From positions 1 through 64,000 of the forward strand of contig NZ_WUEY01000012.1 of NCBI RefSeq assembly GCF_010668395.1: 64,000 nt of DNA, written 5' to 3'. Below the pieces are notes generated by a model. The model had not been told where the DNA came from. It saw only the letters and a program-made list of their open reading frames with translations, and did not search any database. This document shows, piece after piece, positions 35,500 through 44,678 of the stretch. Origin of the DNA: Martinezella lusitana. GTDB lineage: Bacteria > Pseudomonadota > Alphaproteobacteria > Rhizobiales > Rhizobiaceae. The translations under genes were made by a program, and so were the position numbers. Within the stretch, counting starts at the first letter, position 1; each line of letters opens with the position of its first letter.

Positions 35500-36282
35500 T
35501 CACGGCGACAACAGCTTCGAGCCGATCTTCTCCTCGATATCCCGCACGCAACGGCGCATTGCTTGGAGGAGAGGGTCTATCTGGCTTGAGTCAAAGCGTT
35601 GTTCGGGTATCGTGACGCAGATATCTCCAACCACTTGATGCATACTATCAAAAATGGGGACGGCAAGGCCGACAGCACCCGGAATTCGCTGGCCGCGCGA
35701 CAGTGCGTAGCCCTGGCGCCGCACCTTGGCGAGTTCCAGCCTGACCTCAGCAGCATTGGTAATCGAATTCGCCGTTAGCGGCGAAAGATGCGTTTGATTG
35801 ATGATCGTCTCAACTTCCTCGTCGCTTAGGAAAGCCAGGATGGCGAAGCCGGACGCGCTGGCGTGGATCGCCATCCACTTGTTCATCTCAATCACGTAGC
35901 GCAAAGGATGCGTCGACTCCACGCTCGCCGAGAAAAACATCCCGCGGCGGGCAGGATCATAGACAGCAAGCAGGACCGTTTCGTTAAACTCCTTGGCGAT
36001 GCGCTGCATCGCCGGCAGGCTGATGTCACGCAACGAAAGCTTGCGCGAGCTGAGCTGGGCTATACGGAAGAACTCGACGCCGAGGCTGTAGCGTTGACTG
36101 TCGCGCTCTTGGGCGACAAAGCCCGTATCCACCAGCTTAAGTAGAATCCGATGCGCGCTGCTCGGCGAGATCTGCATGGATGCGGCCAATTCACGCACGC
36201 CGACCTGCTGCTTGCTGGATTCGACAAGTTGGACAATGGCCTCGAGGGCCTTGGCGATCGGATCGCGGGTAGCGCGACTCAT
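35500..36282 (-). CDS. IclR-family regulator
   Basis: 260 aa. Winged HTH at residues 10-75 (ALEAIVQLVESSKQQVGVRELAASMQISPSSAHRILLKLVDTGFV) and an effector domain from about 85 with NETVLLAVYDPARRGMFF, ESTHPLRYVIEMNKWMAIHASASGFAILAFL and RGQRIPGAVGLAVPIFD. IclR proteins commonly control aromatic-acid catabolism (PcaR, PobR). It converges on the CoA-transferase gene and most likely acts at the divergent promoters at 32395-32625. Confidence 0.92.
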   Translation of the reverse strand: MSRATRDPIAKALEAIVQLVESSKQQVGVRELAASMQISPSSAHRILLKLVDTGFVAQERDSQRYSLGVEFFRIAQLSSRKLSLRDISLPAMQRIAKEFNETVLLAVYDPARRGMFFSASVESTHPLRYVIEMNKWMAIHASASGFAILAFLSDEEVETIINQTHLSPLTANSITNAAEVRLELAKVRRQGYALSRGQRIPGAVGLAVPIFDSMHQVVGDICVTIPEQRFDSSQIDPLLQAMRRCVRDIEEKIGSKLLSP

Positions 36283-37096
36283 TGCGTCTCCTCAAACGAA
36301 TAATTCTCGTATGCCTTTCATAGCATTTTCATGCACCGTGCAAAGCACCATGCGGCGGCACCAAGGAACACAAAAAAGAATCGCACTGTTGATTGCCAGA
36401 GTTGATCCAGAGCAGCCCGATATTTGCTCCTAGAGTAGACTCTGAGGCGGATTTGCTGAAGGAGCGTCGTTTCGCATTTAATCGTAAGATTCTGCCCACA
36501 ATATTTTTATCTTGCGTTGCTAAATGAAGTCCGCTGCAGGTACCTGGATTCGATAGATCTTATTGCGGGCGCTTCGGCGCGCTCCGACAGGCGCAAATCA
36601 TTAAACCGTAGCGTCCTCAGCGGTGAATAGATGGCGTCATCGGTCCTGCGGTCTTCATGAAGGACATTGTGGTTCTAAGCAACCGGCGCATCAAACAGGA
36701 CGACTTCGATGAGCTTTCCGAAATACCTTGGAAGATTTGGTACTTTACCGAGCAGGGTGTCGCCAGCACCCCTTACCTCCCGGTCAATGAATGACACGGT
36801 TGCTCAGCACTATCACCTTTCCGGAAGACCGGCCTTGACGCCCTGGATCAGCGAGATTCGTTCCGTTATTATCCCCAGATTCGACGACGTTAGCGTGACT
36901 TTTTAAATGAAACCAATCCGGCAAGGGCGATTAAAAAGTTCAACAAGACCGTCAATGCCCAATGCAATCCATAGCGCGAACATAGCCCAACCAAATACGT
37001 CATAGCTGATCTATAGCGTTACATCCCATCGAATATTACGCTGTAGACGCTTGTCCGTTTTCGCAATGCCAAGCCTGACATCGAAAACCCTACCGG
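36283..37096. other. Region without a recognised gene
   Basis: About 810 bp. One 45-codon frame at 36657-36794 (MKDIVVLSNRRIKQDDFDELS, ending PYLPVNE) has a natural-looking composition but no family or ribosome site that I can name; it could be the head of a lost gene. Nothing else stands out. Confidence 0.4.
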
Positions 37097-37300
37097 ATGC
37101 TGATCCGCCAAACCTCGTTCTTCGTCACGCTCGCCCAGGAGAAGCATTTTGCGCGAGCAGCTGAGGTCTGCAACATTGCTCAGCGTACGCTCTCGGCTGC
37201 GATTCGCAAACTAGAGGAGGATCTCAACAAGACGCTGATCGTTCGCGGTCCCCGCTTCATGGGACTGACATCGGAGGGTAAGAGAGCGCTGGTCTGTCCC
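37097..37300 (+). pseudogene. N-terminal remnant of a LysR-family regulator
   Basis: RQTSFFVTLAQEKHFARAAEVCNIAQRTLSAAIRKLEEDLNKTLIVRGPRFMGLTSEGKRAL is a clear LysR winged-HTH domain (about 65 residues). Similarity ends near 37290 and the effector domain (about 230 residues) is missing. The frame runs on to 37501 as out-of-frame antisense of the neighbouring ArsR remnant. Confidence 0.78.
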
Positions 37301-37470
37301 AGCGCTCGCGTCCATCCTTCTTCGCCATCACCAGATCGGCCTCCTCCCTCGCCTTCAGATGCTGTATCACTGTGCGGCGATCCCTGTGCGAGAAACACTC
37401 GCAGAGCATTCCCATCGTGCACGGCCCGTCCTTCAAAAGGCCGAGAATTTCGCGGCGGCGGCAAGGACCT
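37280..37470 (-). pseudogene. ArsR-type winged-HTH remnant
   Basis: Minus-strand reading RRREILGLLKDGPCTMGMLCE, then IQHLKAREEADLVMAKKDGRERW, the helix-turn-helix and wing of an ArsR-family repressor (usual R-R-x-I-L...H-L-K-x-L...R-D-G-R). The recognition helix region is altered (CFSHRDRRT where LSRPAVS is usual), and start and C-terminus are missing. It overlaps the end of the LysR scrap. Confidence 0.6.
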
Positions 37471-37556
37471 TCTACTTGCCAATAGCCAATGCCGCTCCTG
37501 AACTGATGCGCCGCCCTAGATGCCGCTTTAGCAACTGGGGATCGACACGGCGCTCA

Positions 37557-38453
37557 TCACTTCGACGAATTTCGAAGCACCTCGATGAAGGCTCTGAGCT
37601 TGGGCATCTGCGATGCATATCGTGGAAAATAAAGAAACAGGCCAGGCTCCTCGATACAGGCGGTTGGGAGTACCTGCCTAAGGCGACCGGTCCGGAGATC
37701 TTCGCGAACAAGAGGCTCGAACAGATACGCGATGCCTACCCCTTCAAGGGCTAGATCACGCGCATACAAGGAGTCGGTGACACGCACCGTACCGCTGACC
37801 TCAACCGAGACATTCTGTCCTTTCTCCTGCAAGTCCCAATCGTAGGCGGCAGCTGACGATATCAGCCGATAGCCGATGCAGTTGTGACGGGAGAGATCCG
37901 CGATGGAGTGCGGCAAGCCGCGCTCCTCGATATAGGCAGGCGACGCGACCATGATCGCCCTAAAAGGCTGCGTCAAGCGGACCGCCACCATGTCCTGTGC
38001 GATCATTTCTCCCAACCGCACGCCGGCATCGTAGCCGGCTGCGACAATGTCGATCAATCCCTCATCGGAGGTTACCTCGATCGTCAGGTCCGGATAGAGC
38101 CGGCCCATTTCGATAATCGCAGACGTAATTGCGAGAGGCAGGGCGAGCCGTGGAACGTTGATACGCAGCAGACCCGCTACTTGCCCCCTGGCGGACCGGA
38201 CCCGTTCAATGCTTTCCTCGACCGTGGCCAGCGCCGGGCCCACAGCGGCAACGAAAGCAGCACCTGCCTCCGTCAATGACACGCTGCGGGTCGTGCGCGC
38301 AAAAAGTGGCTGGCCAAGCCGTTCTTCGACGACTTTTACCGCATGGCTCACCGCAGATGGACTCATGTTGAGCGAAGCGGCGGCCGCGGCAAAGCCGCCG
38401 CGTCGGGCAACGGTCAGGACGACGGGGAAATGGGCTAACAGTTCACGATCCAT
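37557..38453 (-). CDS. LysR-family regulator
   Basis: 298 aa, complete. HTH: FPVVLTVARRGGFAAAAASLNMSPSAVSHAVKVVEERLGQPLFARTTRSVSLTEAG. Effector domain from about residue 90: GLLRINVPRLALPLAITSAIIEMGRLYPDLTIEVTSDEGLIDIVAAGYDAGVRLGE. It is divergent from a short-chain dehydrogenase gene (38560) that is now broken, its presumed target. Confidence 0.92.
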   Translation of the reverse strand: MDRELLAHFPVVLTVARRGGFAAAAASLNMSPSAVSHAVKVVEERLGQPLFARTTRSVSLTEAGAAFVAAVGPALATVEESIERVRSARGQVAGLLRINVPRLALPLAITSAIIEMGRLYPDLTIEVTSDEGLIDIVAAGYDAGVRLGEMIAQDMVAVRLTQPFRAIMVASPAYIEERGLPHSIADLSRHNCIGYRLISSAAAYDWDLQEKGQNVSVEVSGTVRVTDSLYARDLALEGVGIAYLFEPLVREDLRTGRLRQVLPTACIEEPGLFLYFPRYASQMPKLRAFIEVLRNSSK

Positions 38454-38559
38454 TCATGCATTATATCGAACAACGCAGTCAATTTGAACCAGCTAGTCGC
38501 ATGATCACTTGAAGTGCATATTAAGACCAGTCTCCAACTGATCGCAATTGAGTTCTCCT

Positions 38560-39345
38560 ATGACCCAAACCTGGTTTATCATCGGCGCTTCCTCCGGTTT
38601 CGGCCGAGCATTTGCCTTCCATGCCCCGAGGCAGGATCAGAATGTCGTCGCCACCACGCGGTGCGCTCCCTCCCTGGACGACATCGTGGCCAAAGCGCCC
38701 GAAGGAGCATTGCCCTTACACCGGATGTAACATCGATGCGGCAGTCGCCCGTTTCGGTCGATCGACGTCCCGATCAACAATACCGGATACAACATTCTCG
38801 ATGCGTTTGAGGAGACTCCGGACGACGAATTGCGGATGCTAATGGAAGCAAACTTCTCCGGGGCGTCGAACGTCATTCGCACAGCGCCACGAACATTGCG
38901 GACCCCGCTCAGCGGCGCCATCGCCAATATATCCGGTCTAGGTGAACAACTCTCCTTTGCTGGCTTCAGCGCTTATTCGGCGGCGAAGTTCGCACTGGAA
39001 GGTGTGGGCGAGACCCTCGCACAGGAGATGAAGCCTTTCGGCATTAAAGTCTTGATCGTCGAGCTTGGACAGTTCCGGACTAATCTGGTCAGGCCGAGCA
39101 TGCGCCATATGTGCCAGATGGAGGTCTATCACGATGTCGTCGGCAACACGCGGCGGTTCGCACACGATATGCGTGGCACCCAGCCCGGCGATCCGCTGAA
39201 GGCCGCGGCTGCTGTCGAAACGGCGTTCCAAGCTTCCGAGACGCCCCTGCGTCTGCAACTGAATGCCGACGCGATCGATGCCGTTCGAGACCATTCCATC
39301 ATCGTGCTTAGGGAACTCGCAACCAAGCAAGGGCTGACGCAATAA
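38560..39345 (+). pseudogene. Frameshifted short-chain dehydrogenase/reductase
   Basis: MTQTWFIIGASSGFGRAFAFHA (Rossmann GxxxGxG) begins at 38560. The frame closes at 38728, and the sequence returns in another frame at about 38775 with NNTGYNILDAFEETPDDEL, then ANISGLGEQLSFAGFSAYSAAKFALEG, containing the catalytic Tyr and Lys (YSAAK). At least one net frameshift lies between about 38690 and 38775. The C-terminal half is an SDR of the retinol-dehydrogenase-like type. Probably non-functional unless the lesion is a sequencing error. Confidence 0.82.
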
Positions 39346-39392
39346 CGTCTTCGACGCGCCGTGACCACGAGCAAGCAGAAGAGGATCCAAAC

Positions 39393-40130
39393 ATGCAGAG
39401 ATTGATGGGAAAAGTTGCCCTGGTGACCGGAGCGTCCTCGGGCATCGGTGCAGCGACCGCGATTGCGCTCGCAGCCGATGGCGCGCGCGTGGCAATCGCG
39501 GCACGCCGTGCGGAGCGTCTCGGCGAGCTTGCCGACCGCATCCGTCATTGTGGTGGCGAGGCTTTGCCGATCGAGGCCGACGTCACTGACGAGACGCAGG
39601 CAACCGCCATGGTGCAGCACGCCATCCAGGAATTCGGTCAGCTCGACATGTTGCTCGGAATTGCCGGAGTAGGCGTCGCCGCTCCATTCCAGAATACCAC
39701 GACGGCCGAATACCGACAGATGATCGACGTCAACTTCCTCGGCCTTCTCTACCCGATCCACGCCGCCTTGCCGACTATGAAGCGACAGGGTTCCGGCCAC
39801 ATCGTCATCGTCTCCTCAGGCACCGGCCGCTACATTCATCCATCAACGGTCTATTCCGGCACGAAGCATGCGGCCAGCGCCATGGCCGAGTCTTTGCGCC
39901 GAGAAATTGGCAGGGAGGGCGTTCGCGTCACCTCAATCGAGCCGGGGGCTGTCAGAACAGAGTTCACCTCGCGTATGCGGGACGACGTCAGGCTGACGGT
40001 GGAACTACGGCTGGGCGACATGGAACAGCTCGAGGCTGAGGACATCGCCACGGCCATTCTTTATGCAGTCACGCAGCCGCCGCGGGTCAACGTCAACATC
40101 CTCACGATCTATCCCACACAGCAAGCGTGA
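39393..40130 (+). CDS. Short-chain dehydrogenase/reductase
   Basis: 245-aa classical SDR. Cofactor motif TGASSGIGAAT (residues 11-21), structural motif LGIAGV at the NNAG position (Asn absent), catalytic Ser in IVIVSSGTG, and YSGTKHA as YxxxK. It resembles SDRs annotated as oxidoreductases of unknown substrate. It follows the broken SDR by 47 bp and may share its promoter. Confidence 0.9.
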   Translation: MQRLMGKVALVTGASSGIGAATAIALAADGARVAIAARRAERLGELADRIRHCGGEALPIEADVTDETQATAMVQHAIQEFGQLDMLLGIAGVGVAAPFQNTTTAEYRQMIDVNFLGLLYPIHAALPTMKRQGSGHIVIVSSGTGRYIHPSTVYSGTKHAASAMAESLRREIGREGVRVTSIEPGAVRTEFTSRMRDDVRLTVELRLGDMEQLEAEDIATAILYAVTQPPRVNVNILTIYPTQQA

Positions 40131-40714
40131 CGTCCTGAAAGTGCGGCTAAGCTGGCTATGCCAGCGCTACCTGTGACAATCAGGAATATATTCTTATGCG
40201 CATTATCGTTGCTGGTGCATGGGACACGAGGACCAGGCATGAGATTATTCTGCCTGCCGTCCGCTCGAACGACGAGCTTACAGATCGCCTCTCATTCAGA
40301 GCAAAGGGTGAGCGAGAAAAGTATCAATCGCTTGAAAGGACTCAAACCGTAACGTGTGAATTCGCCGCCAAACATGCATATCTGTATGTGAGCTAGAGGG
40401 TTGATGCGGTAAATCATGTTGCAGTTATACCCATCCATCCGCCGCAGCCAGACCGATCATCATCAGCACGAAGAACAAGTTCAAACACGCCGCAGCCGGT
40501 TTGAGACCTGCAGAAACGCGAGGCCTTATGTTTGCCGAGACGAGGCTCAGCGAGCGAGAGATTGACGCACCCAGATCGAAAAAGCTGCAAGCTTTCATCC
40601 GCAATTTCTACCAAGCCGGGCATGTCACATGTAACTCTTGCGCGTTTCATGCGTTCTGATCTGAGGGGAACCCTCTGGTTCGCCTTATCTCAAATCAGCA
40701 ACATGGAGCCGGAC
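40131..40714. other. Intergenic region before the aldehyde oxidoreductase genes
   Basis: No recognised gene; short frames at 40196-40396 and 40414-40650 have no family signal. The promoter of the paoABC-like operon is expected here, but no clear consensus pair is visible. Confidence 0.4.
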
Positions 40715-41353
40715 ATGCAAAATTCCGCCGTCAATCTCGACATTTCTCGCCGTGACCTTCTGGTATCCTCCGCTGCGACGATGACTGTCACCAGCGCCGC
40801 ACGAAAGGCCGCCGCCCAGTCCCCTGCAGCATCGACAGGCCTGAGCAGCAAGCTCTCGTTGACCGTCAACGGCGAGCGCCGCGAACTCGAGGTCGACAAC
40901 CGCACGACGCTGCTCGACGCGCTGCGCGAGCACCTGCATCTCACCGGAACCAAAAAAGGCTGCGACCACGGCCAATGCGGCGCCTGTACCGTCATGGTTG
41001 ATAGGCGCCGGATCAACTCCTGCCTGACGCTAGCCGTGATGCACGACGGTGACGAGGTCACGACGATCGAAGGACTTGGCAAGTCCGGCAATCTGCATCC
41101 GATGCAGGCCGCGTTTGTCAAACACGACGGCTTTCAGTGTGGCTACTGCACGCCGGGCCAAATCTGTTCCTCCGTCGCGGTGCTTGAAGAGATCAACGCG
41201 AACATCCCAAGCCATGTCACCGGCGATCTGACCGCGCCGGTCCAACTCAGCCAGGCGGAAGTGCGTGAGCGCATGAGCGGCAATATCTGTCGGTGCGGCG
41301 CCTACTCCAACATTCTCGACGCTATCTCGGAAGTCGGAAGGATCAAGGCATGA
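40715..41353 (+). CDS. paoA: Aldehyde oxidoreductase, [2Fe-2S] subunit (PaoA-like)
   Basis: 212 aa from ATG 40715, with GGAG six bases upstream; ATG 40703 is the alternative. Tat signal SRRDLLVSSAATMTVTSA exports the complex. The plant-ferredoxin-type [2Fe-2S] domain has CDHGQCGACTVMVDRRRINSC, and the second cluster has CGYCTPGQICS and CRCGAYSN. In PaoABC this subunit passes electrons from the molybdenum site and carries the Tat signal for the whole complex. Confidence 0.92.
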   Translation: MQNSAVNLDISRRDLLVSSAATMTVTSAARKAAAQSPAASTGLSSKLSLTVNGERRELEVDNRTTLLDALREHLHLTGTKKGCDHGQCGACTVMVDRRRINSCLTLAVMHDGDEVTTIEGLGKSGNLHPMQAAFVKHDGFQCGYCTPGQICSSVAVLEEINANIPSHVTGDLTAPVQLSQAEVRERMSGNICRCGAYSNILDAISEVGRIKA

Positions 41354-42300
41354 GAGCCTTTACTTATGAACGTGCCTCGTCAATCGCGGCCGCGGCCAAG
41401 GCGGCCGCATCCAACGCTCAGGCAAAATTCATCGCTGGCGGTACCAATCTGCTCGATCTGATGAAGCTCGAGATCGAGACGCCGACACATCTGATCGATG
41501 TCAACGGGCTTGGTCTGGACACGATCGAGGCAACGCCGGAAGGTGGCCTGCGCATCGGCGCACTGGTTCGCAATACCGACCTTGCAGCCCACCCGACGGT
41601 TCGCCGCGACTACGCGCTGCTATCGCGAGCGCTGGTCGCGGGCGCTTCCGGACAGTTACGCAATAAGGCTACAACCGCCGGAAACCTACTCCAGCGGACC
41701 CGCTGTCCGTATTTCTACGACACAAACCAACCTTGCAACAAGCGCCAGCCGGGCACTTGCTGCTCCGCCATCGGCGGCGTGACCCGCCAGCTTGGGATCG
41801 TAGGCGTTTCCGATGCCTGCATCGCCACGCATCCGAGCGATATGGCGATTGCCATGCGCGCGCTCGACGCCGTCGTTCAAACCATCAAGCCCGACGGTAC
41901 TCATCGCTCGATCCCGATTGCCGATTTCCACCGGCTTCCTGGTGATACGCCTGATATCGAGACCACGCTAGAGCGGGGCGAGTTCATTATGGCGGTAGTG
42001 CTGCCCGCGCCGATCGGCGGCAAGCACATCTATCGCAAGGTTCGCGACCGCGCCTCTTACGCATTTGCGCTCGTCTCTGTCGGCGCCGTCATTCAGCGCG
42101 ATGGCACAGGGCGGGTCGCGGTAGGCGGAATTGCGCACAAGCCGTGGCGGATCGAGGCGGCGGAAGCCGAGCTCCCAAAGGGAGCCAAAGCGGCAGCGAA
42201 AGTCCTTCTCGCCGATGCCCGTCCAACGGAGCAGAACCGATTCAAGGTCGATCTGGTCGAGCGCATGCTCGGCGCGGTGATCGCCGAAGCAAGGGGCTGA
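41350..42300 (+). CDS. paoB: Aldehyde oxidoreductase, FAD subunit (PaoB-like)
   Basis: 316 aa from ATG 41350 (ATGA overlap), close to PaoB (318 aa). The FAD pyrophosphate loop is KFIAGGTNLLDLMKLEI. The extra cysteine-rich insert RCPYFYDTNQPCNKRQPGTCC, which in PaoB binds a [4Fe-4S] cluster, is present and distinguishes it from ordinary xanthine-oxidase FAD subunits. The CO-dehydrogenase-type C-terminal domain is complete. Confidence 0.92.
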   Translation: MRAFTYERASSIAAAAKAAASNAQAKFIAGGTNLLDLMKLEIETPTHLIDVNGLGLDTIEATPEGGLRIGALVRNTDLAAHPTVRRDYALLSRALVAGASGQLRNKATTAGNLLQRTRCPYFYDTNQPCNKRQPGTCCSAIGGVTRQLGIVGVSDACIATHPSDMAIAMRALDAVVQTIKPDGTHRSIPIADFHRLPGDTPDIETTLERGEFIMAVVLPAPIGGKHIYRKVRDRASYAFALVSVGAVIQRDGTGRVAVGGIAHKPWRIEAAEAELPKGAKAAAKVLLADARPTEQNRFKVDLVERMLGAVIAEARG

Positions 42301-42304
42301 GACC

Positions 42305-43456
42305 ATGCAGTTCGACAAACCAGCAACTACAAATCCGATCGACCAGTTGAAGGTCATCGGCCAGCCGATCCGGCGTATCGACGGTCAGCTCAAGGCGACC
42401 GGGCGGGCGATGTATGCCTATGAATGGCACGATCCGAACCTTGCCTATCTCTACGGCTATCCCGTTGGATCGGCCATCGCCAAGGGTCGCGTCAAATCGA
42501 TCGACACATCGGCTGCCAAGAAAGCCGACGGGGTGCTTGCGGTTGTGACCACGCTGGACGTCGGCAAGTTCAAGAAGGGAAAATACAATACCGCCAATCT
42601 CTTCGGCGGGGACGAGATCCAGCATTACCATCAGGCCGTCGCGGTGGTGATCGCGAAGACCTTTGAGCAGGCCCGCGCTGCAGCCTCTCTGGTGAAGGTG
42701 GGCTACGCCGAGGACAAGGGCACCTTCGACTTAGCCGATGCAAAGGATGCCGCGGCGAAGCCGAAGGACGCGAACGGTTCGCCGCCGGACACGGCCGTTG
42801 GAGATTTCCAAGGCGCGTTCAGGTCCGCTCCGGTGAAACTTGACGAGACCTACACGACCCCGGACCAGTCCCACTCAATGATGGAACCGCACGCATCGAT
42901 CGCCGTCTGGGATGGTGACGAGTTGACGGTCTGGACGTCCAGCCAAATGATCGACTGGTGGCGTACCGATCTCGCGACAACGCTCGGCATCGAAAAGGAC
43001 AAGGTCCACCTGATGTCGCCGTTCGTCGTTGAGGTCGGCGTCGATGTCGTGACCGGGGAAACCCGTATCCGACGTATGCTCGCTGTTTGTGCCGCAGGCA
43101 GAATCCTCAACCCGATCACGGCCCGCAGCCAGGTGATCGGGGCGATGACAATGGGCGCAGGTGGCGCTCTGTCGGAGGAACTCGCTGTCGATACCCGCCA
43201 CGGGTTCTTCGTCAACCATGATCTCGCAGGTTACGAAGTGCCTGTCCATGCCGACATTCCGCATCAGGAAGTGATCTTCATGGAGGAGACGGATCCGATG
43301 TCGTCGCCAATGAAGGCCAAGGGTGTCGGCGAACTCGGTTTATGCGGCGTGTCGGCGGCGATCGCTAACGCCATCCATAACGCCACCGGCATGCGAGTCC
43401 GGCACTATCCGATCACGCTGGACAAGTTGATCGGCGGTTTGCCGGAGGTCGCCTGA
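42305..43456 (+). pseudogene. paoC: Aldehyde oxidoreductase molybdenum subunit (PaoC-like) with large in-frame internal deletion
   Basis: Only 383 codons, against about 730 for PaoC. The N-terminal part is normal: VIGQPIRRIDGQLKATGRAMYAYEW, HHQAVAVVIA-type region, then TYTTPDQSHSMMEPHASIAVW and KVHLMSPFV. At about 43033 it jumps in frame to VEVGVDVVTGETRIRRMLAV, a segment near the C-terminus, and finishes normally with SSPMKAKGVGELGLCGVSAAIANAI, including the Glu of the GVGE motif. The missing about 350 residues include the GGGFGAK-like segment and most molybdopterin contacts. The enzyme made from this locus should be inactive. Confidence 0.88.
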
Positions 43457-43559
43457 TCCGTATTGCGCTGGCGGTTGTTCCGTGGCCGCCGGCGCGATCT
43501 CTCAGAGAGATCGGTGGTGCAAATGCTTGCGATTTTGGAAGCCAACACGAGCATTTACC

Positions 43560-44305
43560 AGTGACAGCGCTCTCGACCTTCTTCGCTTCGCGATCGAGGC
43601 GTTAATCGCGGTCCTGTCGTTTTGGCGACCCTTGTCGAGACACGCGATGGTGCCGCGCGGGCCTTGGGATCGCACGTTTCCATTATGTCCGACGGCCGCT
43701 TTGGCGGTTATGTGTCCGGCGATTGCGTGGAGGCAGCCGTGGCGGAAGAAGCGCTTCTGGCCGTGTCTGAAGGACGCGACCGCACGGTCAAGTTCGGAAA
43801 GCTCACTTTTTTCGATGTCGTTCTTCCCTGCGACGGCGGCATCTCGGTTGCAATGCATCTGCTTAGAACCGCGGACGTTTTGCAGCACTCCCTTGATCGC
43901 CTCTGGCAGAGGCAGCCGGCGGCGCTGCGCTATTCACCGCAAACTCAAACGCTCTCCGTGGCTGAGGCATCGGGATACGATATGACGAACTGGCGGGCAA
44001 GCACCAGTGATCAAGACGCCGCCCATTCATTGATCCCTATACTGCAGTCGTCCTCTCCATCATGACCTTGACGCGGAAGCAGGAATCCTTACCAAGGCTC
44101 TCCATTGGGACGCGTTCTATATCGGCGCGCTCGGGAGCACGCGGACGCATCATCGCCGGGTTCAGCGCCTTCGGAGCCGATTCTTCAATCAACTCGATAT
44201 CGATCGGATCAAAGCGCCGATCGGCACGTTTGGCCACACCCGCGACGCCGTCTCCCTGGCACTGTCGATGCTGGCCGACATTGCGGCGGCGCGTCACATT
44301 TCGTT
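43560..44305 (+). pseudogene. Frameshifted XdhC/PaoD-like molybdenum-cofactor chaperone
   Basis: Pieces in several frames rebuild an XdhC-family protein. SALDLLRFAIEAL starts at about 43566. LATLVETRDGAARALGSHVSIMSDGRFGGYVSGDCVEAAVAEEAL is in the next frame from about 43620. HDLDAEAGILTKALHWDAFYIGALGSTRTHHRRVQRL and RIKAPIGTFGHTRDAVSLALSMLADIAAAR are in another, to about 44300. PaoD/XdhC proteins insert the sulfurated cofactor into the molybdenum subunit. At least two frameshifts are present, in step with the broken paoC. Confidence 0.85.
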
Positions 44306-44678
44306 CGGACAATCCGCCGTTGGCCGCCAGCAATGTTCATCGAGCATCAAGATCACTGTCGTGATCATCGCATCAGGGCAATCAAGCCGCAGCGGCAACC
44401 GGCCGTCCTAAACGAGATACAGCGGAATGCCGCTTATATATCGATTGACGCTGGCCGTAATTGCCAGTCAACCTTTATCCGCCTTTTCCTAACCGGACAA
44501 AGAAACCGCGAAGTTCGGTTCGGTTGGGAAAACGAGGCTGTCTGTTTGACGAGGAAAGCATTCACTGCGTTCGAGCAGCGGATGATGGCATGTCATCGAT
44601 CGCCGCGGTCTTCCCATCTCGGGAACTTTAAGTCCGAGCAAGAGCTCTAGGAGGGAATTCGCAACCGGCGCCATCCCC
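44306..44678. other. Spacer after XdhC remnant
   Basis: A short reading VVIIASGQSSRSGNR at about 44360-44405 recalls the start of MobA-like nucleotidyltransferases that often follow xdhC, but it ends at once. Otherwise nothing recognised. Confidence 0.35.

Noticed and set aside
40414..40714. Possible longer start of the [2Fe-2S] subunit at 40532, or a minus-strand gene at 40414-40650
   Set aside because: The Tat signal and family N-terminus begin at 40715; upstream residues have no signal and the minus frame has no homology I can see.
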